Shown here piece by piece: positions 7,057-15,751 of a stretch of DNA of 64,000 nt. The position numbers were made by a program, and so were the translations under genes. Numbering within the stretch: position 1 is the stretch's first letter; each line of letters begins with the position of its first letter. Below the pieces are notes generated by a model. That model saw only the letters and a program-made list of their open reading frames with translations. It was not told the DNA's origin and searched no databases. The stretch comes from Alphaproteobacteria bacterium (GTDB lineage Bacteria > Pseudomonadota > Alphaproteobacteria > ATCC43930 > CGMCC-115725): the NCBI GenBank assembly GCA_028871055.1, contig JAGWON010000015.1, positions 1 through 64,000 on the forward strand, written 5' to 3'.

Positions 7057-8934
7057 TCAGAGCGCCCGGTCGAGATTGGTCTTGTTGATCTCGACGGGAT
7101 AGCGGCCGCGCAGCGCCTGGGAGAATTCGCCCAGGAACTCGCTCTGCATCTGCTGCGCCAGCTGATGCGACAGCGCGTCGACCGCCGCCTTGTCCTTGGC
7201 CGGTTCGGGCTCCTGGATCGCGGTGAGTTGGGCGATCGCGTAGCCGATGCCGTCCGGCGCGGACGCCGCTTGATTGGGCTTGAGCGCGAACAGCGGGCCG
7301 ATGAGCGCCGGCGGCACTTTGCCGCCGCCGGTGCGCAGTACCGGCCCGGTGCTGGTGACGACGAGCTTGTGCTTGGCCGCAAGCTCCTTGAGCGACCGAC
7401 CGGCCTCGACCTGGTCGACGATCTGCTTCGCGAGTGCGGCGAGCGCCTGGCTGCGCTGCTGCGCCTGCCAGTCCTTCGTCGCCTGGTCGCGCACCTGGTC
7501 GAGCGGTGGCACGCCCGAGGGCGTCACTTTGTCGACGCGCAGCAGGAAATAGCCGTCGTCGCCGAGATCGTCGAGCGCGCTGGCCTGGCCCGCCGCCGTG
7601 GCGAAGGCGGTCTGCAGCACTTTGTCCTTGGGCTGCGGCAGGCCGGCGGGCTTGCCGCTTGCGAGCAGGCCCTGCGCATCGGCGCCGGTTACGGCGATGG
7701 TCTTCATGCCGAACTGCTTTGTCACCGCGTCGAACGCGCCGCCGCCGGCGAGCGCGTCGTCGATGTGATTCGCCAATGCGGCGATGCGGTCGCCCGCCAT
7801 GTCGCGCGCCACCTCCTGTCGCAGCTTGCCCTTGACCTGGTCGAAGCTCTGGGTCGCAGCCGGCTTGACCGCGACGACGTGCAGGATGTGCCAGCCGAAC
7901 GAGGTCTGGATCGGCTGCGTGACGCCGCCCGGCTTCGCCGCGAATGCGGCGTCGGCAAGCTGCCGCGGCACGTCCGCGCGGCGTATCCAGCCGAGGTCGA
8001 GCGTGCTCGCCGCTTCGCCGGCAATATCCTTGGCTACGCCGGCGAAGTTCTTGCCGGCGGCGAGTTGCGCCTCGGCGGCGTCCGCCTTCGTCTTGTCGGG
8101 CAGCAGCATCTGCTGGAGCTGGCGCGTCTCGGGCGTCTGGAACTCGTCGAGCCGCGCCTGGTAGGCGTCCTTGAGCTTGCTCTCGGGCACGTCGATGCCG
8201 GCGGCGACGTCGTCGATCGTCAGCGTGGCGATGGTGAAGTCGCGCCGTTCCGGCGTACGGAACCGGTCCTGGTGCGACTGATAATAGGCGGCGAGGTCCT
8301 GTTCCGACGGCTTGGCCGGCGGCGGCACCGCGGTCGGCGGCAGCACCACCATGTCGGCGACGCGGCGCTCGGCCTCGGCGCGATAGATCGCGTCCGTCAA
8401 TTCCTTCGGCGGCCGGATGCCCTCGGTAAGCGCGATGGTCAGCTCATTGCGCGCGAGGTCGGCGCGCAGCAGCTCCTCGTACTGCGCGTCGCTCAGCCGG
8501 TTCGCCGCCAGGACCTGGTTGTAGACGTTGCGGTCGAAATGGCCGTCGGCGCCGCGGAAATTGGGATTGCCGACGATCGCGCGGCGCACCGCCTCGTCGC
8601 CGACGCGGATGTCGATCCGGTTGGTCTCGCGCGCAAGCAGGTCGGACTCGATCAGTCGGTTGAGCGCGCTGTCGACGATGCCGAGCTGCTTCGCCTGGTC
8701 GAGCGTGATGCCCGAGCCGAGCGTGCCCCTGAGGCGGTCCATGTCGGCGCGCACCGCCTGCTGGAGTTGCGCGGCCGGGATCGGATCGCCCGCCACGGTC
8801 GCCACCGAGGTGTCGATGCTGCTGCGATTGCGGAAGATGTCGCCGATGCCCCAGATGCCGAACGTGACGATCAGCACGCCGAACAGGATCTTGACGATGA
8901 GCGAGGTGGCTTTGGAGCGGATGGCTTGCAGCAT
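7057..8934 (-). CDS. ppiD: periplasmic folding chaperone PpiD/SurA-type peptidyl-prolyl isomerase
   Basis: This 625-residue protein has an N-terminal membrane anchor (about residues 12-32, LIVKILFGVLIVTFGIWGIG), a SurA_N_3-like chaperone region, a parvulin rotamase domain around residues 240-370 ending in TSFGWHILHVV, and a long C-terminal region. PpiD is anchored in the inner membrane and helps newly secreted proteins fold as they leave the Sec translocon. The length fits the family. The gene is divergent from tpiA, as in many alphaproteobacteria, and probably shares its transcript with trpE. Confidence 0.93.
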   Translation of the reverse strand: MLQAIRSKATSLIVKILFGVLIVTFGIWGIGDIFRNRSSIDTSVATVAGDPIPAAQLQQAVRADMDRLRGTLGSGITLDQAKQLGIVDSALNRLIESDLLARETNRIDIRVGDEAVRRAIVGNPNFRGADGHFDRNVYNQVLAANRLSDAQYEELLRADLARNELTIALTEGIRPPKELTDAIYRAEAERRVADMVVLPPTAVPPPAKPSEQDLAAYYQSHQDRFRTPERRDFTIATLTIDDVAAGIDVPESKLKDAYQARLDEFQTPETRQLQQMLLPDKTKADAAEAQLAAGKNFAGVAKDIAGEAASTLDLGWIRRADVPRQLADAAFAAKPGGVTQPIQTSFGWHILHVVAVKPAATQSFDQVKGKLRQEVARDMAGDRIAALANHIDDALAGGGAFDAVTKQFGMKTIAVTGADAQGLLASGKPAGLPQPKDKVLQTAFATAAGQASALDDLGDDGYFLLRVDKVTPSGVPPLDQVRDQATKDWQAQQRSQALAALAKQIVDQVEAGRSLKELAAKHKLVVTSTGPVLRTGGGKVPPALIGPLFALKPNQAASAPDGIGYAIAQLTAIQEPEPAKDKAAVDALSHQLAQQMQSEFLGEFSQALRGRYPVEINKTNLDRAL

Positions 8935-9073
8935 GGCGGAGCTCGGAATGGCGCGGCGCGCGGCCGCTTCGGCCGGGTTGGGCGCGCGCGGATGATAGGC
9001 GGCGGCCGGAGGCGCCGCAACGCCGAAAGCGCCCCGCTGGTCGCCGTTGCGCGCCTATGCTAAAGCCCCTCGC

Positions 9074-9817
9074 ATGCGCAAGCTGGTGGCCGGCAACTGG
9101 AAGATGAACGGTCTCAGGGTCGAGGGCGCGGCGCTGGCGCGCGATATTGCCGCCCGTGCCAAGGCCGCGCCGCCCGTTGCCGAGATCGTGCTGTGCCCGC
9201 CGGCGACGCTGCTCGTTCCGGTGGGCGAGGCGATCGCCGGTTCGGGCGTCGCGCTCGGCGCACAGGATTGCCATCCCGAGGGCAAGGGCGCCCACACCGG
9301 CGACATCAGCGCGCCAATGCTCAAGGACGCCGGCTGCTCTTATGTCATCGTCGGCCATTCCGAGCGCCGCCAGGATCATAACGAGGGCGACGCGGTCGTC
9401 CGCGCCAAGGCGGCGGCGGCGGTCGCGGCCGGGCTCTGCGCCATCGTCTGCGTCGGCGAGACCGCCGCCGAGCGCGACAGCGGCCGTACCGAGGCGGTGG
9501 TCGTGCGCCAGCTGCGCGGCTCGCTGCCGCCGAAGCTCACGGCGGGGCAACTCGTCGTCGCCTACGAGCCGGTGTGGGCGATCGGCAGCGGCAAAACGCC
9601 GACGCCGCACGACGTCGCCGCGGTTCACGGCCGCATCCGCGACGCGCTGCGCGAGCTCGCCGCCGAATCCGCCGCGGTCCGCATCCTTTACGGCGGTTCG
9701 GTCAAGCCGGCCAATGCGCGCGCGCTGCTGTCGATCGCCGACGTCGACGGTGCGCTGGTCGGCGGTGCCAGCCTGGTGGTGGCCGACTTCTGGGCGATCG
9801 CGCGGGGTTGCGGTTGA
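9074..9817 (+). CDS. tpiA: triosephosphate isomerase
   Basis: From the ATG at 9074 the protein is 247 residues and begins MRKLVAGNWKMNG, the classic N-terminus with the active-site Asn and Lys. The catalytic histidine lies in IVGHSERR and the catalytic glutamate in VAYEPVWAIGSGKTP; the phosphate loop YGGSVKP is present. It interconverts dihydroxyacetone phosphate and glyceraldehyde 3-phosphate in glycolysis. A longer frame from 9047 would add nine residues not found in the family, so the internal ATG is preferred. In related genomes secG normally follows directly; here it is 9.6 kb away. Confidence 0.96.
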   Translation: MRKLVAGNWKMNGLRVEGAALARDIAARAKAAPPVAEIVLCPPATLLVPVGEAIAGSGVALGAQDCHPEGKGAHTGDISAPMLKDAGCSYVIVGHSERRQDHNEGDAVVRAKAAAAVAAGLCAIVCVGETAAERDSGRTEAVVVRQLRGSLPPKLTAGQLVVAYEPVWAIGSGKTPTPHDVAAVHGRIRDALRELAAESAAVRILYGGSVKPANARALLSIADVDGALVGGASLVVADFWAIARGCG

Positions 9818-9860
9818 TCTGCGTTGCGCGTAAACGCAATCGGAGGGAGTGGGGGATTCC

Positions 9861-10610
9861 ATGATGCTCGATCGTCGCGCGCTGTTGCTCGGTTTGTTAT
9901 CGTGCCCGATCTGCGCATCGTTGGCGCGCGCCGCCGAAGGACCGCACTGGAGCTTCGAAGGCGCCGACGGGCCGGCGCATTGGGGCGATCTCGATCCCGG
10001 CTTCAAGGCCTGCGCCGTCGGCAGCGAGCAATCGCCGATCGATCTCAAGGGCGCGATCAAGGCGGATTTCGGCCGCGCCGCGCTCGACTGGAAGCCGCAG
10101 GCCTATGCCGTCGTCAACAACGGGCACACGATCCAAGCCAACGCCAAGCCGGGCAGCTTCGCGCGCGTCGGCGGAGAGACCTACGCGCTGCAGCAGTTCC
10201 ACTTCCACGCGCCGAGCGAGCACGCCATCGATGGCGTGCGCACGGCGATGGAGGTGCATTTCGTCCATTCCCGGGCGGGCGGGCAACTCGCCGTGATCGG
10301 CGCCTTCATGAAGGCCGGCGCCGCGAATGCGGCCTTCGCCACGGTGATGAAGGCGGCACCGCGCCACGTGGGCGAGCAAACGCTCGAGCGGCCGATCGAT
10401 CCGCACCAGCTGATCCCGGCGAAGAGCGCGATCTATCGCTACGAGGGCTCGCTGACGACGCCGCCCTGCGCCGAGGTCGTCGACTGGAACGTCTTCGAGC
10501 GTCCGGTCGAGGTAGCCGCTTCCGCGATCACCGCGTTCCGTGCGATCTATCCGATGAACGCGCGGCCGCTGCAGCCGCTCAACCGCCGCTTCGTGCTCAT
10601 CGGCCGCTGA
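9861..10610 (+). CDS. cah: alpha-class carbonic anhydrase, exported
   Basis: This protein of about 249 residues hydrates CO2 to bicarbonate. The zinc ligands of the alpha class are visible: H114 and H116 in QFHFHAPSEH and H133 in MEVHFVH. QSPIDLKG near the N-terminus and TTPPCAEVVDW near the C-terminus are also family hallmarks; C51 and the Cys in TPPC probably form the usual disulfide. The N-terminus (LDRRALLLGLLSC...ARA) looks like a short Tat-type signal, placing the enzyme in the periplasm. The ATG at 9861 was chosen because the signal starts there. It sits alone between tpiA and a long leader region. Confidence 0.93.
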   Translation: MMLDRRALLLGLLSCPICASLARAAEGPHWSFEGADGPAHWGDLDPGFKACAVGSEQSPIDLKGAIKADFGRAALDWKPQAYAVVNNGHTIQANAKPGSFARVGGETYALQQFHFHAPSEHAIDGVRTAMEVHFVHSRAGGQLAVIGAFMKAGAANAAFATVMKAAPRHVGEQTLERPIDPHQLIPAKSAIYRYEGSLTTPPCAEVVDWNVFERPVEVAASAITAFRAIYPMNARPLQPLNRRFVLIGR

Positions 10611-10946
10611 GCGCTGCTGAAAATCTGAGCACGGATCCGTGGCATACCACGCGGAAGGCCGACTGACTTGCCCGTCGCGTTACACGTTATTCATGTGAAC
10701 GCCTTGCGACGGTTTGGCGCGCAGCGGCAAAAGCCCTTGAAAGTCCTTGAAGGTTTGGCCGGGTTTGCGGATGATGGGCGCAAGAAAATAATAGGCCCAA
10801 TAGAGGGGGAGGCTGTACGACCGCGCTGACGAGCGAGGCTCGTCATTCCGTGATATTCAACGAAAGCCGCGACGGGCCGCTTCGGCGGCCGGTCGACGAT
10901 GCCGCGTCAATCCGAAAATGAAATCGTACCAACAGGGAGTCAAACG
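10611..10946 (+). promoter_or_regulatory. leader region with two strong hairpins ahead of the ABC importer operon
   Basis: This 336-base gap holds no gene. It contains a perfect 8-bp hairpin with a 3-base loop (TGACGAGC-GAG-GCTCGTCA, 10827-10845) and, 30 bases later, GGCCGC-TTCG-GCGGCC (10875-10890), a UUCG tetraloop stem. A short partial direct repeat CTTGAA..CTTGAA lies at about 10737-10760. The hairpins lie 57 to 120 bases before the first start codon and could act in the mRNA leader; the promoter was not located. Confidence 0.5.
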
Positions 10947-12206
10947 ATGAATCAACCGAAGCCACCCACGATCGGCCGCCGCACGGTCCTGAAGGCCGCC
11001 GCCGCCGCCGGCGTTGCGCAGGTCGCCGCGCCTTTCGTCATCTCCGCCCGCGCGGCCGAGACCCTCAAGATCGGCATGATCAATCCGTTCACCGGCGTCT
11101 ATGCCGCGGTGTCGAACAACGAGCTGATCGGCGCCAAGTTCGCGGTCGAGCAAATGAACGCCAAGGGCGGCATCCTCGGCCGCAAGGTCGAGCTGCTCAC
11201 CGAGGATTCGGCGAACGACGTCGGCACCGGCGTGCAGAAGGCGCGCAAGCTGATCGACCGCGACAAGGTCACCTTCATCACCGCCGACGTCAATTCCGCC
11301 ATCGCCCAGGCCGTCGCCCAGGTGACGAACGAGAAGAAGGTGCTACACATCGTGCCCGGCGGCCACACCGATCCGATCACCGGTACGGACTGCCACTGGA
11401 ACGTCTTCCGCGTCTGCAACACGACGGCGATGGAGGCCAATTCGGTCGCCCCCGTGCTGTTCAAGAAGTACGGCAAGAAGTGGTATTTCATCACGCCCGA
11501 CTACGCCTTCGGTCACACGCTCGAGGCGGCGGCGAAGAAGGATCTCGCCAAGATGGGGGGCACCGTCGTTGGCAATGCGCTGACGCCGCTCGGCACCACC
11601 GACTTCTCGGCCTATCTCATCCAGGCGCGCGCCGCGAAGCCGGACGTGCTCCTGGTGCTGCCGCAAGGCGGCGACATGATCAACTGCATGAAGCAGATCG
11701 CACAGTTCGGCATCAACAAGACGATCCACGTCGCCGGCCTGCAGCAGGAGGAGGAATCGCTCATCGCCATGCCGCCCGCGTCGCGCGTCGGCACCTGGAT
11801 GTTCGAATGGTACTGGAAGCAGCCGGGCGTGCCGCATGTCGCCGAGTTCGTCGCCGACATCCGCAAGCGCAGCGGCGGCCACGTGCCGACGGCGCGCACC
11901 TGGTTCGGCTACACCGCGCTGTGGTCGTTCAAGCTCGTCACCGACAAGGCGAAGACGCTCGACGCGGTGAAGCTCGCCAAGGCGCTGGGCGGCTTGGAGC
12001 TGCCACCCCAGATCAAGCTGCAGCCCAACAAGGTCTATTACGCCGCGGGCGATCACCAGCTGCGGACCTCGTCCTTCGTCGGCGAGGCCGTGGCGAACCC
12101 CAAGGGCGATCCCGAGGACCTCTTCCACATTGACACTGTGATCCCCGGCGACAAGACCTCGCCGCCCGATACCGAAACCGGCTGCAAGCTCACCTGGCCG
12201 GCCTGA
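10947..12206 (+). CDS. LivK-type substrate-binding protein of an ABC importer
   Basis: This 419-residue protein is a periplasmic type I binding protein (Peripla_BP_6). It starts with a twin-arginine signal, GRRTVLKAAAAAG, ending near ISARAA, and continues LKIGMINPFTGVYA. It would capture a ligand and deliver it to the downstream LivHM permease. The family takes branched-chain amino acids, but also amides, urea and aromatic acids, so the ligand cannot be read from sequence. The ATG at 10947 follows AGGGAGT with good spacing. A palindromic repeat separates it from the permease genes. Confidence 0.9.
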   Translation: MNQPKPPTIGRRTVLKAAAAAGVAQVAAPFVISARAAETLKIGMINPFTGVYAAVSNNELIGAKFAVEQMNAKGGILGRKVELLTEDSANDVGTGVQKARKLIDRDKVTFITADVNSAIAQAVAQVTNEKKVLHIVPGGHTDPITGTDCHWNVFRVCNTTAMEANSVAPVLFKKYGKKWYFITPDYAFGHTLEAAAKKDLAKMGGTVVGNALTPLGTTDFSAYLIQARAAKPDVLLVLPQGGDMINCMKQIAQFGINKTIHVAGLQQEEESLIAMPPASRVGTWMFEWYWKQPGVPHVAEFVADIRKRSGGHVPTARTWFGYTALWSFKLVTDKAKTLDAVKLAKALGGLELPPQIKLQPNKVYYAAGDHQLRTSSFVGEAVANPKGDPEDLFHIDTVIPGDKTSPPDTETGCKLTWPA

Positions 12207-12264
12207 TCACGGTCGATGCACGCCTGCTCACCTGGCGTTCGGTCAGACAGGGCATGCGTCGCAT

Positions 12265-12311
12265 CACCCCCACCCTAACCCTCCCCCTCGAGGGGGAGGG
12301 AAGGGAGGGGC
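12265..12311. repeat. CTCGAG-centred palindromic repeat, copy 2
   Basis: Nearly identical to copy 1 and in the same orientation. It lies between the binding-protein gene and livH inside one operon, where a stable hairpin could protect the upstream mRNA or reduce read-through. Confidence 0.85.
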
Positions 12312-12363
12312 GTGGACGAGCTGTTTCGTCGTCGCAGGATGTGTGTCGATTTAACCGGTTTCA

Positions 12364-13233
12364 ATGACCCAGCTTATTCTCTTTAATGTCACCAACGGCT
12401 TGATCATCGGCGCGTTCTACGTGCTGATGGCGATCGGGCTTTCGCTCATCCTCAATCTCTCCAACGTCATCAACTTCGCGCATGGCGGCTTCCTCGTCGT
12501 CGGCGGCTATCTCGCCTACACGCTCGAGCCCTATCTCGGGTTCTGGGGCGCGCTGCTGGCGTCGCCGTTCCTGACCGCCATCCTGGGATTGGCCATCGAG
12601 CGCGTGTTGATCCGCCCCCTCTATGGCCGCGATCCGCTCTACAGCCTGCTTTTGACCTTCGGCCTCGCTTTCATGTTCGAAGATGGCACGCGCTTCATCT
12701 GGGGCGCGCAGGGCAAGCCCTTCACCGTTCCCGATTTCATGGCTCAATCCCTGAGCACTGAGTTCTTCTTCCTCACCGGCTATCGCCTATTCATGGTGGC
12801 GATGGTGGCAGTGACGGTGACGCTGCTGTTCCTGTTGCTGCGCTTTACCCGAGCCGGCATCCGCATCCGCGCCGGCACGCTCGATCTCGACACCGTCTCG
12901 GCCTTGGGCGTCAACGTGCGGGGATTGCGCTCGTTGAATTTCGGCGTCGGCATCTTCCTCGCAGGATTGTCCGGCGTGCTCGCCGGTGGCCAACTCGGCC
13001 TTGAGCCGACCATGGGCGCCGGCCTGCTGATGCCGAGCTTCATCGCCATCATCGTCGGCGGCGTCGGTTCGTTGATCGGCACGCTGGTTGGCGGCCTCTT
13101 GATCGGCGTCGCCTCGGGCCTCACTGCCGTCTTGCTGCCGTCGGCGAGCGAGGCGGTGATCTACGTGTTGATGGCGGTGGTGCTGCTGATCCGCCCGCGC
13201 GGCCTGTTCGGCGAGGAGGGTATGCTCACATGA
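12364..13233 (+). CDS. livH: LivH-type ABC permease
   Basis: This 289-residue integral membrane protein has the LivH features: MAIGLSLILNLSNVINFAHGGFLVVGGYLAY near the N-terminus and GVGSLIGTLVGGLLIG near the end. With LivM it forms the inner-membrane channel of a branched-chain-amino-acid-type importer. The length is normal, and its stop overlaps the livM start by 4 bases. Confidence 0.93.
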   Translation: MTQLILFNVTNGLIIGAFYVLMAIGLSLILNLSNVINFAHGGFLVVGGYLAYTLEPYLGFWGALLASPFLTAILGLAIERVLIRPLYGRDPLYSLLLTFGLAFMFEDGTRFIWGAQGKPFTVPDFMAQSLSTEFFFLTGYRLFMVAMVAVTVTLLFLLLRFTRAGIRIRAGTLDLDTVSALGVNVRGLRSLNFGVGIFLAGLSGVLAGGQLGLEPTMGAGLLMPSFIAIIVGGVGSLIGTLVGGLLIGVASGLTAVLLPSASEAVIYVLMAVVLLIRPRGLFGEEGMLT

Positions 13234-14222
13234 CTGCCGCCGTCGACAAGGCGGCGCCCGTCGCGGCCAACCGCGAACGCGCGCGCAGTCTGGCGATGCT
13301 GGCGGCGATTTGGGGCGTGCTGGCGCTCGCGCCGTTCTGGATGCCCTATCTCGGCGGCTATACCGCGCTCGGTACCCGCGTCTTGGTGCTGGGCCTCGGC
13401 GCCATGGCGGTGAATTTCCTGCTCGGATTCACCGGTGTCCTGTCCTTCGGCCATGCCGCCTGGTTCGGCCTCGGCGCTTATGGCTGCGGCCTGTTCCTGA
13501 AATTCATCGCGCATTCGACGCCGCTCAGCATCGTCGCCGGCACGCTTTTGGGCGGCGTCATGGGCGCGATCCTGGGCGCTCTCATCGTGCGCCGGCGCGG
13601 CGTCTATTTCGCCATGGTCACCATCGCATTCGGCCAAGTGTTCTATTACATCGCGTTCCAGTGGTCGTCTTTGACCGGCGGCGACGATGGCTTGCGTGGC
13701 TTCCAGCGCGCGCCGCTCGACCTCGGGTTCACGACCGTCGACATCCTCTACAACTCGACCGCCTTCTATTATTTCGTGCTGATTTGCTTCGCGGCGGCCG
13801 CCGCGGTGATGGGTTTCATCCTGCGCTCGCCCTTCGGCCGCACCATGCTCGCCATCCGCGAGAACGAGCGCCGCGCGCGCTTCCTCGGCATTCCGATCGA
13901 ACTGCACATTTGGATCGTCTTCACGCTGTCCTGTTTCTTCATGGCCTTCGCCGGATCGCTCTACGCGCTCGTCAACAACTTCGCCGATCCTCTGGGGCTC
14001 CACTACAGCCAGTCCGGCAATTTCGTCATCATGGCGGTGCTGGGCGGGATGCGGAAATTCTGGGGCCCGCTGCTGGGCGCAGCAGTCTTCGTCGTGCTGC
14101 AGGACTACGTCTCGAGCCTCACCGTCAACTGGCAATTTTTCATCGGCCTCTTGTTCGTGGTCGTCGTCTTGTTTTTCCCGCGCGGCCTCTTGGGATTTTT
14201 CCAGCAGCGGGTGCAGTCATGA
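13230..14222 (+). CDS. livM: LivM-type ABC permease
   Basis: This 330-residue polytopic protein carries LivM motifs such as FLLGFTGVLSFGHAAWFGLGAY and FGRTMLAIRENERRARFLGI. It is the second permease subunit and pairs with LivH. It overlaps livH by 4 bases upstream and the ATPase gene by 4 bases downstream, so the four transport genes are translationally coupled. Confidence 0.93.
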   Translation: MTAAVDKAAPVAANRERARSLAMLAAIWGVLALAPFWMPYLGGYTALGTRVLVLGLGAMAVNFLLGFTGVLSFGHAAWFGLGAYGCGLFLKFIAHSTPLSIVAGTLLGGVMGAILGALIVRRRGVYFAMVTIAFGQVFYYIAFQWSSLTGGDDGLRGFQRAPLDLGFTTVDILYNSTAFYYFVLICFAAAAAVMGFILRSPFGRTMLAIRENERRARFLGIPIELHIWIVFTLSCFFMAFAGSLYALVNNFADPLGLHYSQSGNFVIMAVLGGMRKFWGPLLGAAVFVVLQDYVSSLTVNWQFFIGLLFVVVVLFFPRGLLGFFQQRVQS

Positions 14223-14968
14223 CCCTTCTGCGGGTGGAGAACGCCTCGAAGAAGTTCGGCGACCTGGTTGCGGTCGACGGCGTGTCGATGACCGTCGAGC
14301 CGGGCGAGCTGCGCGCCGTGATCGGCCCCAACGGCGCCGGCAAGACGACGTTCTTCAACCTGATCAGCGGCTTTTTGACGCCGTCGTCGGGCCGCATTGT
14401 GTTCGACGGCGAGGATGTCACCAAGCTGCTGCCGGCGCGGCGGGTGTGGCGCGGCATGGCTCGCACGTTCCAAATCACCGAGGTCTTTCCCGAACTGACG
14501 GCGCGCGAGAATTTACGCATCGCGGTCGAGGTGGCGTCCGGCTACCGGCTCAAGACCTGGCTGTCGCGCGACGCCGACGGCGAGGTGCGGGCCCGCGTCG
14601 TCGATCTCCTCGACATGAGCGGCCTCGTCGACAAGGCGGACCGGCTGGTCGGCGAGCTCGCGCACGGCGATCAGCGCGCGACCGAGATTATGATGGCGCT
14701 GGCGCTGAGGCCACGGCTGCTGCTGCTCGACGAGCCGACGGCGGGGATGGGCGACAAGGAGACCTATGACATCACGCAGCTCATCCGCAAGTTGCACAAG
14801 AACCAGAACCTGACCATCGTGCTGATCGAGCACGATATGCGCGTCGTGTTCCATCTTGCCGACCGCATCATGGTCCTGGCCGAGGGCGCGATGCTGGCCG
14901 AGGGCACGCCGCAGGAAATCGCCGCGAACGAGGCGGTGCAGACGGCCTATCTGGGGAAGGCGGCATGA
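14219..14968 (+). CDS. livG: LivG-type ABC ATPase
   Basis: Starting at the ATG overlapping the livM stop, this gives 249 residues. Walker A is [11 protein letters not shown], the LivG-type Q-loop region is ARTFQITEVFP, the signature is LAHGDQRATEI, and Walker B is LLLLDEPTAGMG, followed by IVLIEHDM. It energises uptake together with LivF. The signature motif has HGDQ instead of SGGQ, which is common in LivG-type ATPases. A longer open frame upstream is only read-through of another frame. Confidence 0.93.
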   Translation: MTLLRVENASKKFGDLVAVDGVSMTVEPGELRAVIGPNGAGKTTFFNLISGFLTPSSGRIVFDGEDVTKLLPARRVWRGMARTFQITEVFPELTARENLRIAVEVASGYRLKTWLSRDADGEVRARVVDLLDMSGLVDKADRLVGELAHGDQRATEIMMALALRPRLLLLDEPTAGMGDKETYDITQLIRKLHKNQNLTIVLIEHDMRVVFHLADRIMVLAEGAMLAEGTPQEIAANEAVQTAYLGKAA

Positions 14969-15690
14969 GCGAGCTCGCGCTCCAGGCCGAGGATCTGCAC
15001 ACCTTCTACGGCAAGAGCCACATCCTGCACGGCGTCGGCCTCGAGGTGCGCGAGGGCGAGATCGTCACGCTGTTGGGCCGCAACGGCGCCGGCAAGACCA
15101 CGACGCTCCGCAGCCTGATGGGCCTGACCCACGCGCGCGAAGGCGCGGTGCGCATCTTCGGCCACGCCACGACCGACTGGGCGCCGTTCCGCATCGCCGC
15201 GCTCGGCGTCGGCTACGTGCCCGAAGGCCGCCGCATCTTCCCGAACCTGAGCGTCGACGAGAATCTGAGGGTGCCGATCGACCGACCCGGCCCGTGGACC
15301 ATCGCCCGCATTTACGAGCTTTTTCCGCGCCTGGCGCAGCGCAAGGCGAACAAGGGTCGCCAGCTCTCGGGCGGCGAACAGGAGATGCTGTCGATCTCGC
15401 GTGCGCTGCTGCTCAATCCCAAGCTGCTGATGCTCGACGAGCCGTCGCAGGGCTTGGCGCCGCTCATCGTTCAGGATGTGTTCAAGGTCGTCGCCGCCGC
15501 GCGCAAGGAGGGTATCTCGGTGCTGCTGGTCGAGCAGAACGTGCGCGCCGCGGTCGAGATCGCCGACCGCGCCTACGTGCTCGACGACGGCAAGGTGGTC
15601 TATACCGGCGCGGCGGCCGAGTTCGCCAAGGACGAGGAGCGCGTCCGCGCCCTCGCCGGCGCCAGCGCCGCGAAGTGGGAAGAGGTCTAG
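14965..15690 (+). CDS. livF: LivF-type ABC ATPase
   Basis: This 241-residue ATPase has Walker [15 protein letters not shown], the LivF-typical YVPEGRRIFPNLSV, signature LSGGEQEML and Walker B LLMLDEPSQGLAP. It is the second nucleotide-binding subunit and last gene of the importer operon. It overlaps livG by 4 bases. The operon ends against the convergent arsenite exporter gene. Confidence 0.93.
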   Translation: MSELALQAEDLHTFYGKSHILHGVGLEVREGEIVTLLGRNGAGKTTTLRSLMGLTHAREGAVRIFGHATTDWAPFRIAALGVGYVPEGRRIFPNLSVDENLRVPIDRPGPWTIARIYELFPRLAQRKANKGRQLSGGEQEMLSISRALLLNPKLLMLDEPSQGLAPLIVQDVFKVVAAARKEGISVLLVEQNVRAAVEIADRAYVLDDGKVVYTGAAAEFAKDEERVRALAGASAAKWEEV

Positions 15691-15724
15691 CGGCCGACCG
15701 CGGCTCGGACAAACTTGGCCCGGG

Positions 15725-15751
15725 CTGACGGCGGGCGGTCGCCGCCGTCAG
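15725..15751. terminator. hairpin between convergent operons
   Basis: CTGACGGCG and CGCCGTCAG form a perfect 9-bp stem with a 9-base loop, spanning the stop codon of the arsenite exporter gene and lying 34 bases past the livF stop. There is no clear U-tract, so its strength as a terminator is uncertain. Confidence 0.45.

Noticed and set aside
7165-9063. 632-codon plus-strand frame opposite ppiD
   Set aside because: Composition is antisense-like and ppiD on the other strand has clear domains.
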